This document shows positions 58,844 to 64,000 of a stretch of DNA of 64,000 bases, piece by piece. The first letter of the stretch is position 1. Each line of letters starts with the position of its first letter. The notes under the pieces are model-generated. The model was not told where the DNA came from. It saw nothing but the letters and a program-made list of their open reading frames with translations, and made no database searches. The position numbers and the translations under genes are program-made. This DNA is from HGM13233 sp964478515 (GTDB lineage: Bacteria > Bacillota > Clostridia > Oscillospirales > Ruminococcaceae), in contig CAYZIL010000005.1 of assembly GCA_964478515.1 (NCBI GenBank), positions 12,267-76,266 of the forward strand, given 5' to 3'.

Positions 58844-60705
58844 AAAAAAGCAGCGCCGGTTTCATCGCGGCGACCAGGCACCGCGCCGACGTGCCGGAGT
58901 TTCTCGGCGTCGACTTGCAAAACTCGACCGCGGCGGTGTCGTTTCGCCGCAGTCCCGACGCGCCGAACATGGTTCGCGACGTGCCGGGCAAGGTGCGCAA
59001 GCGCATGGGCTACCGCCAGGTGTCGGCGTACCCCTCGCAGGTGCGCGGCGTGTTTGAGCTGCGCGTCGGCGACACGCTGTGCCGCCTTGTCCACGCCGGT
59101 TGCGGGCTTTTCAAGGAGGACGCGGCGACGCCGCTTGTCAGCGACATGAAAGACGCGCCCAGCAGCGGTTTTCAAGTCGGCGAAAAACTGTATATTGCCG
59201 ACGGTGGCAAGCTGCGCGTATTTGACGGCGAGAGCGTCGCCACGCTCAGCGATTTAGCCTATGTGCCGACGCTGGTAATATCCCGCGACCCCGCCGGCGG
59301 CGGCACGGAACACGAGCCGCTCAACCTGCTTTCACCGTACTGGACCGAGTCTTTTCTCGCCGACGGCACAAGCACCGTCTACCAGCTTTCCTACACCGAC
59401 CTTGACAGCGGCGACGGTTCGCTGAGCGTGAAAAAGCTGGTTTCCGGCGTCTGGCAGCAGCTCAGCGAGGGTACGGACTATACGGCCGAACGCGCGCTGG
59501 GAACGGTGAACTTTGCGAGCGCGCCGGCGGCGCCGGCGACCAGCGGCGAGGATAACGTGCGCATCACCGCGAAAAAGACTCGCGCTGAGCTGACGGCGCG
59601 CATAGACGGCTGCGACATAGGTGTGCTGTACGGTGTGAACGGCGCGCCGGACCGGTTGTTTTTGTCCGGCAACCCGGTGTACCCCAATCTTGACTGGTAC
59701 AGCGCGCTCAACGACCCGTCGTACTTTGCCGAGACCGATTTTACCGCGCTCGGTCAGGACAGCTGCGCGGTCGCGGGCTATTCAATTATTGACAACAAGC
59801 TCGCGGCGCACAAGCTGCGCGACGACGACGCGCGCAATATTGTCATTCGCGAGGGCAAAATGGTCGACGGCGAGCCGGCGTTTCCCATAGTCAATTCGCT
59901 CGTCGGCGAGCCGGCCGTGTCGCGCAGGGCTTTTGCCACGGCCAACGGCGAGCCGCTTTTTTTGAGCGCGCGCGGCGTGTGCGCCGTAACGGCAATGGAC
60001 GTCACCGGCACCTGGTACGCGCAAAACCGCAGCTATTACGTCAACGCGGCGCTGTGCGGCGAAACGCTCGGTGCGGCAGTCGCGTGCTGCTTTAACGATT
60101 TTTACATCATTGCGGTGGGCGGCAAGCTGTATTTGCTGGACACGCTCGTCAAGGAATACCAAAAGGATTCGCCCTATTCGTCGTACCAGTACGAGTGCTA
60201 CGTCTTTACCGGCATTGACGCGCGCCAGCTGTGGGTGCGCGGCGGCGCGCTGCGTTTTGCCACGTCCGACGGCGCGGTGATGGAGTTTTACAGCGACCCC
60301 GCGCAGCGCTCCTCCTACAACGACAACGGGCAGGCAATAGAATGCTGGTGGACGCTGCCGGATTTTTCCGGCGACACGTTTTACCTGAACAAATCTTTTC
60401 AAAGCATTGCCGTGCGGCTTGCCGCCGCCGGGCGCACGTCGGTAAAAATTTCGGCGCTGGTGCGCGGCGCCTGGCAGACCGTTGCGGAGCGCTCGGCGGC
60501 GGCGCGTTTTTTGAAGTTTTCGGAATTGCAGTTTTCCCAACTCAGCTTCAAGTGTGACAACACGCCGCGCACGGTGTTTGCCAAGCTGCGCATAAAGCGC
60601 GTGCCCTCAATGCGCTTTCGCGTCGGCAACGACCGGCTCAACGAACCGTTCGGTATTTTCGAGTTGGGGCTCGAGTACGAAAACAAAGGATACAGCAGGA
60701 GGTGA
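58840..60705 (+). CDS. Large virion protein, nozzle-like
   Basis: The 621-residue product starts at a GTG overlapping the connector stop. Its N-terminus has VRDVPGKVRKRMGYRQV, like the PGxLRKRxGY start of tail nozzle/tubular B proteins of short-tailed phages. It is rich in beta strands, with propeller-like repeats (KLYIADGGKLRVFDGE, DNKLAAHKL, GGKLYLLD). An inserted LSYTDLDSGDGSLSVKKLVSGVWQ segment near residue 185 looks like a fibre-type domain. No tape measure or tail tube gene is in the island, so I infer a podovirus-like tail. Confidence 0.55.
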   Translation: MKKSSAGFIAATRHRADVPEFLGVDLQNSTAAVSFRRSPDAPNMVRDVPGKVRKRMGYRQVSAYPSQVRGVFELRVGDTLCRLVHAGCGLFKEDAATPLVSDMKDAPSSGFQVGEKLYIADGGKLRVFDGESVATLSDLAYVPTLVISRDPAGGGTEHEPLNLLSPYWTESFLADGTSTVYQLSYTDLDSGDGSLSVKKLVSGVWQQLSEGTDYTAERALGTVNFASAPAAPATSGEDNVRITAKKTRAELTARIDGCDIGVLYGVNGAPDRLFLSGNPVYPNLDWYSALNDPSYFAETDFTALGQDSCAVAGYSIIDNKLAAHKLRDDDARNIVIREGKMVDGEPAFPIVNSLVGEPAVSRRAFATANGEPLFLSARGVCAVTAMDVTGTWYAQNRSYYVNAALCGETLGAAVACCFNDFYIIAVGGKLYLLDTLVKEYQKDSPYSSYQYECYVFTGIDARQLWVRGGALRFATSDGAVMEFYSDPAQRSSYNDNGQAIECWWTLPDFSGDTFYLNKSFQSIAVRLAAAGRTSVKISALVRGAWQTVAERSAAARFLKFSELQFSQLSFKCDNTPRTVFAKLRIKRVPSMRFRVGNDRLNEPFGIFELGLEYENKGYSRR

Positions 60706-60709
60706 GAGA

Positions 60710-61723
60710 ATGGAAAAATTTCAAGCCAGTGATTTTGTCGGCAAGGGGATAAGCGAGCTGCCTGACGAGCCGGACCTGGGCTCGCCGGCAATGCAGCAGA
60801 AGTTTGACGAGCTGACGGTGGACGTCGTAGCGCCAAAATTCAACACACTGGTAGACCTGTTGGCGTCGTCCGGCGGCGCGGCCGAAATCGGCAGCGCCGG
60901 CAGCGGCGTGCAAGCAGACTTGAGCGCGCTGCAGAATTCTGTTTCGCTGAAAGCCGCCGCGGCCGACGTTCTTCTTAAAGACAACGCCGCCAGTTTCGCG
61001 CCGACAGGCGACTACCAGCCGGCAACAAAAAAATATGTCGACGACACCCTTGTGGCAATTGGCGCCAGCGACATGGCCAAAAGCGTTTATGACAGCGACG
61101 CCGACGGCACGGTAAACGCCGCCGACAACGGCGCTTTCGAGTATGCCCACGCCAAAAGCGGCACGGTACACGCGCTGACTCGCGCCGGCGACATGCACAC
61201 TCAAATAGCATTTACTGCGACTGACGACTTTGCGGCAGACGACACCTTTACGCTCAACGGCGCGGCCGTGTCGGCAAAGCAGTGGAGCGGCGCAGCGCTG
61301 CCCGGCGGGTATTTTTCCGCCGGTACGCGGGTAAACTGCGTTGCCGGCGGCAGTGCGCTGTACTTTGCCAACAGCTTCGGTTTGCGGCGGCTGTGGTCGG
61401 GAACCTGGAGCAGCGGCGCGCTGAGCGTGCCGGGAATTTCGGAATACTTTTTGCTGCTGGTGCGCATGGCCGGTACCAACAACACGTCGGTCGGCATAGG
61501 GCATATTATCAATAACGTGCTCAACGCGCATTTTTCCGGTTACGCGGGCTCGAGCTCCGCGAGCAACATGACCTACACGCTGCACGCAACGCTCAGCGGC
61601 GATGTACTTACCGCAAGCGAGCTTACTTCAATGGTTCACAGTTCCTCCGGCAGCCACAGCGCCGACATCGCCGCCGTGGTGTGCGATATCTACGGCCTTG
61701 TGCGCACCGACCAACTGATTTGA
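60710..61723 (+). CDS. Fibre-like virion protein
   Basis: The 337-residue protein starts after AGGAGGTGAG. The first 60 residues are helical with LGSPAMQQKFDELTVDVVAPKFN, a Ser/Gly/Ala-rich shaft with coiled-coil heptads follows, and the C-terminal 150 residues are beta-rich with many Ser, Gly and Asn. DYQPATKKYVD is a motif common in phage fibres. It is probably the receptor-binding or appendage protein. Confidence 0.65.
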   Translation: MEKFQASDFVGKGISELPDEPDLGSPAMQQKFDELTVDVVAPKFNTLVDLLASSGGAAEIGSAGSGVQADLSALQNSVSLKAAAADVLLKDNAASFAPTGDYQPATKKYVDDTLVAIGASDMAKSVYDSDADGTVNAADNGAFEYAHAKSGTVHALTRAGDMHTQIAFTATDDFAADDTFTLNGAAVSAKQWSGAALPGGYFSAGTRVNCVAGGSALYFANSFGLRRLWSGTWSSGALSVPGISEYFLLLVRMAGTNNTSVGIGHIINNVLNAHFSGYAGSSSASNMTYTLHATLSGDVLTASELTSMVHSSSGSHSADIAAVVCDIYGLVRTDQLI

Positions 61724-61732
61724 GGTGAGAGA

Positions 61733-61915
61733 ATGATACTTAATTACAATACCGACGCCGACGGGCGAATAACGAGCACGACCTCGTATGTGCTCAACGA
61801 AAACGCGGCGCTGTTCAACTTTCCGGCAAATTTCGATTTTTTCGCGCAGAGTGACTGGCGCGTTGTCGCCGGCGACATAGTTTACGACCCGCGTCAAAGC
61901 GAGTCGCAGGAATAG
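61733..61915 (+). CDS. Small phage protein between fibre and holin
   Basis: The 60-residue acidic protein starts after GAGGTGAGAG. LNYNTDADGRITSTTSYV resembles the small XkdX or fibre-accessory proteins that occur at this place. No firm family assignment. Confidence 0.55.
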   Translation: MILNYNTDADGRITSTTSYVLNENAALFNFPANFDFFAQSDWRVVAGDIVYDPRQSESQE

Positions 61916-61927
61916 GAGGAGATAGAT

Positions 61928-62266
61928 ATGGAGATTTTTGCGGCGATTAAAGAGCCGCTGCTGACGCTGCTTGCGGCGGCGCTGACGGCGCTGTTTTCCT
62001 ACGTCGGGCTGCGGCTGAAGGACGTTTGCAGCCGCTACCTTGACAGCGAGGTGAAAAGATCGCTTGCGCGCGACTGCGTGCAGTTTGTCGAGCAGGTCTT
62101 TACAGACATACACGGCGAAGAAAAATTTGACCGCGCCGCCGAGCTTGCCGCCGAGTGGCTGACCCAAAAGGGAATCGCCGTCGGCAGCGACGAGCTGACG
62201 GTGCTGTTGGAAAGCGCGGTAAACGAAATGAACCGACAGACGAAAGGAGAGACGCAGGATGCTTAG
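61928..62266 (+). CDS. Phage holin, LL-H type
   Basis: The 112-residue protein has one N-terminal membrane helix (LLTLLAAALTALFSYVGLRL) followed by an amphipathic region with CVQFVEQVF and KFDRAAELAAEWLTQKGI, the pattern of the LL-H holin family. It precedes the endolysin and overlaps it by eight bases. Confidence 0.85.
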   Translation: MEIFAAIKEPLLTLLAAALTALFSYVGLRLKDVCSRYLDSEVKRSLARDCVQFVEQVFTDIHGEEKFDRAAELAAEWLTQKGIAVGSDELTVLLESAVNEMNRQTKGETQDA

Positions 62267-62975
62267 TGTAAAATGGAGACAGCGGGCGCTGGCGCTGTGG
62301 CGGGGACTGTACACGGGAAAAATTGACGGTATTGCCGGAAAAGAGACCCGCGCCGCAGTGCGCGCTTTTCAAACTGCCGCGGGACTTGTCGCCGACGGTA
62401 TCTACGGCGCCCAAACCGACGCGGCGCTGTGTGAGGCAGTGAAGACAGTGCAGCGGCAGCTTAACGTGTGCGGCTGCGATATTGCCATTGACGCGCTGGC
62501 GGGAAACAGTACCGCCGCTGCCGTAAAGAGCTTTCAGCAAAAAAACGCGCTGGCGGCAAGCGGCATAGCCGACAAACAGACCTTGCAGCTGTTGGCGCAA
62601 AAGGGCGCGCTGCCGGCAGGGTACATCTCGCCCCACTTCAAAAAGAGCGAGTTTGCCTGCTGTTGCGGCGGCAAGTACTGCGACGGGTTCGGCAATCTTT
62701 CCGGTATAGACCGGCGAGTGTTGGACGTTCTGGAGTGCGCGCGCAGTCACTTCGGCAAGGCAATACACATAACCAGCGGCGTGCGCTGCAAAAAACAAAA
62801 CGCCATAGACGGCGGCGTCAGCACCAGCCGCCATATGCGCGGCAAGGCAGCCGACTGCTACATAGGTGTGCGCAACGGCGTCAGCGACAAAGCGCTGTGC
62901 AGTTGGTTCAAGAGCCAAAGCGACGTGCGCTATTCCTACACCGGCTTTGGTGCGGTACACTTTGATGTCAGCTGA
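62259..62975 (+). CDS. Endolysin: two peptidoglycan-binding repeats plus M15 peptidase
   Basis: The 238-residue lysin starts with two PG_binding_1 repeats: GKIDGIAGKETRAAVRAFQ at about 21-39 and DALAGNSTAAAVKSFQQ at about 80-96. The C-terminal M15_3 domain has the zinc peptidase motifs SGVRCKKQNA, STSRHMRGKAAD (His, Asp) and VHFDV (His). It would cut peptide cross-links of the wall at lysis. No signal peptide, so release depends on the holin. Confidence 0.92.
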   Translation: MLSVKWRQRALALWRGLYTGKIDGIAGKETRAAVRAFQTAAGLVADGIYGAQTDAALCEAVKTVQRQLNVCGCDIAIDALAGNSTAAAVKSFQQKNALAASGIADKQTLQLLAQKGALPAGYISPHFKKSEFACCCGGKYCDGFGNLSGIDRRVLDVLECARSHFGKAIHITSGVRCKKQNAIDGGVSTSRHMRGKAADCYIGVRNGVSDKALCSWFKSQSDVRYSYTGFGAVHFDVS

Positions 62976-63183
62976 GAGCGTCGGCGCCGTGGCAGGCGTG
63001 AGCGCGGCGTCTTGCGCCGCCAAGCGCCGCGAACTAAACGACAGGCTTGCCAGCGCAAACGAGCGCGCCGCCGTAATTGAAACCAAGCTCGACTTGATGT
63101 TGAATATTACCCGCCTGGTATTGGGCGCGGTGGTGTCGGGCGTGGTGACGATAGTGGTGCTGCTGCTTACTCGCGGATTGTAA
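62965..63183 (+). CDS. XhlA-like small membrane protein
   Basis: The 72-residue protein starts at ATG 62965 inside the endolysin end, without a good ribosome site, so it may be coupled. A coiled-coil ERAAVIETKLDLML leads to a C-terminal membrane helix (LVLGAVVSGVVTIVVLLL), as in haemolysin XhlA family proteins that help holins. Confidence 0.7.
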   Translation: MSAESVGAVAGVSAASCAAKRRELNDRLASANERAAVIETKLDLMLNITRLVLGAVVSGVVTIVVLLLTRGL

Positions 63184-63198
63184 AGGGAGGAAAACGTC

Positions 63199-63759
63199 AT
63201 GGACGACTTGACTGCGGCGCTGCGCGCCGCACATGTGCACAACCTGAAACAGAAATATCTTGACATTATTGAGGACGCAAACACCGAATACCGGCGCAAC
63301 GAACAGGACTACGCCGCCGACGCCCGCAACGCCTATATAACCCGCCGGCGCGGCGAGCGCGAACTGCCGCAGCAGCTGCGCGCGCAGGGCCTTTCCGGCG
63401 GGGCGCGCCAGACGGTGGAGCAGCAGCTGCTGCGCGAATACCGCGACACAATGTCGCGGCTGGACGCGGCGCGCGGCCGCTACAGCGAGGACTACCGCGC
63501 GCAAGTGGACAAGCAGCGGCGGCTGATGGAGGGGGCGGTGAGCGAGTACGAGCTGCGCAACGCGCTCAGCGACGCGGGCTCGGCGGGCTCGGCCAGGTCG
63601 ACTTCCGGCCGCTCGTCGCGCAAAAAAAGTTCGGCGACGGCGGCTGACAACAAGCACGTTTATCTTTACGCCGCCAGCAAAAGGCCGGCAAAAGCACAGC
63701 GTCTCGACAGCGCGCTGGATTATTTGACGACAGCTTACGCTGCTGAGATACTGCCGTAA
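63199..63759 (+). CDS. Coiled-coil phage protein of unknown function
   Basis: The 186-residue protein starts after AGGGAGG. It is strongly helical (DIIEDANTEYRRNEQDYAADARNAYI), with LPQQLRAQGLSGG and VEQQLLREYRDTMSRLDAARGRYSEDY, then a Ser/Lys-rich linker and a C-terminal helix. It looks like a virion or ejection protein, because the LPQQLRAxGLxGG motif recurs near tail genes of Firmicutes phages, yet it lies after the lysis genes. Function unproven. Confidence 0.55.
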   Translation: MDDLTAALRAAHVHNLKQKYLDIIEDANTEYRRNEQDYAADARNAYITRRRGERELPQQLRAQGLSGGARQTVEQQLLREYRDTMSRLDAARGRYSEDYRAQVDKQRRLMEGAVSEYELRNALSDAGSAGSARSTSGRSSRKKSSATAADNKHVYLYAASKRPAKAQRLDSALDYLTTAYAAEILP

Positions 63760-63762
63760 AAA

Positions 63763-63791
63763 AGCGGGACTCCTACGGGAGTCCCGCTTAA
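63763..63791 (+). terminator. Terminator at the right end of the phage-like island
   Basis: AGCGGGACTCC pairs perfectly with GGAGTCCCGCT around TACG; TAATAAAT follows. It closes the long rightward set. Confidence 0.88.
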
Positions 63792-63825
63792 TAAATAAAT
63801 TTTTACCGCGGCGGCATATTTGCTG

Positions 63826-63854
63826 TTGATTTTTGCCGGACGATATAATATAAT
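63826..63854 (+). promoter_or_regulatory. tRNA-Val promoter
   Basis: TTGATT (63826-63831), a 17-base spacer and TATAAT (63849-63854), 18 bases before the tRNA. Confidence 0.8.
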
Positions 63855-63871
63855 ATACAAGTCGCAGTTAT

Positions 63872-63947
63872 GGACGATTAGCTCAGCTGGAAGAGCATCC
63901 GCTTGACGTGCGGAGGGTCACAGGTTCGAGTCCTGTATCGTCCACCA
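63872..63947 (+). tRNA. tRNA-Val (anticodon GAC), CCA encoded
   Basis: Acceptor GGACGAT pairs with ATCGTCC; the D arm is GCTC...GAGC, the anticodon arm CCGC-TTGACGT-GCGG gives anticodon GAC for valine GUC/GUU codons, and the T arm is CAGG-TTCGAGT-CCTG. The 3' ACCA is encoded. It has its own promoter and terminator. It could have been an attachment site for the island, but no second copy of its 3' end was seen at the left boundary. Confidence 0.97.
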
Positions 63948-63951
63948 GCTT

Positions 63952-63983
63952 GCTGCAAGCTTTACAGCTTGCGGCTTTTTTTT
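63952..63983 (+). terminator. tRNA-Val terminator
   Basis: GCTGCAAGC pairs with GCTTGCGGC (one U-G) around TTTACA and eight Ts follow. Confidence 0.88.
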
Positions 63984-64000
63984 GCGTCTTCGCGCGGCGC

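Overview
The window looks like a scaffold from a metagenome-assembled genome of a Bacillota (Firmicutes) bacterium, most likely an uncultured, moderately GC-rich member of class Clostridia. Supporting signs are strong AAGGAGG-type ribosome sites with many GTG and TTG starts, the uninterrupted Gram-positive order of the S10-spc-alpha ribosomal operons, an adenylate kinase with a Cys4 zinc lid, a zinc-type S14, a short archaeal/eukaryote-type prolyl-tRNA synthetase, a sortase-type surface protein, and an N run exactly 100 bases long (48429-48528). The genus cannot be named from sequence alone.

Layout. 1-6.4 kb: a broken and an intact nucleoside hydrolase, PEP carboxykinase (pckA), and two paralogous surface proteins whose mRNA leaders share a small structured element; copies of a diverged noncoding repeat lie on both sides. 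6.4-9.9 kb (minus strand): an ABC exporter of MacB type with an extra exported membrane-anchored protein. 9.9-17 kb: dus, divergent polA-rimI-tsaD, acpP and proS. 17-33.2 kb: the complete ribosomal protein superoperon from rpsJ to rplQ, including secY, adk, map, infA and rpoA; L30 carries a 147-residue Ala/Lys-rich N-terminal extension. 33.2-49.2 kb: housekeeping and envelope genes: a zinc-ribbon membrane protein, an MFS transporter, a lipoprotein/two-component/YqhQ-like/prmC operon, recA-recX, rimO, pgsA, cysS and two more zinc-ribbon membrane proteins. The last of these is interrupted by the assembly gap inside an 18-bp tandem repeat.

49.4-63.8 kb is a compact phage-like island with no tail tube or tape measure: a LexA/CI-type self-cleaving repressor, a divergent DUF1492-like late regulator, a candidate lytic transglycosylase, and small ORFs. 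These are followed by small and large terminase, portal, scaffold, major capsid protein, connector, a nozzle-like protein, a fibre-like protein, holin, an M15 endolysin, an XhlA-like protein and a coiled-coil protein. It ends just before a tRNA-Val gene with its own promoter and terminator. No integrase, excisionase, DNA replication or recombination gene is visible. Related 16-bp dyads lie exactly in the spacer of the divergent promoter, just upstream of it, and upstream of the packaging module, which suggests one SOS-responsive repressor controls the whole island.

Coordination. Translational overlaps (ATGA, GTGA, TAATG) join polA-rimI-tsaD, adk-map, recA-recX, and the histidine kinase-YqhQ-prmC chain. 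The most distinctive items are the integrase-less podovirus-like island with its operators, the extended L30, the shared leader element of the surface genes, and the roughly 250-bp dispersed noncoding repeat.
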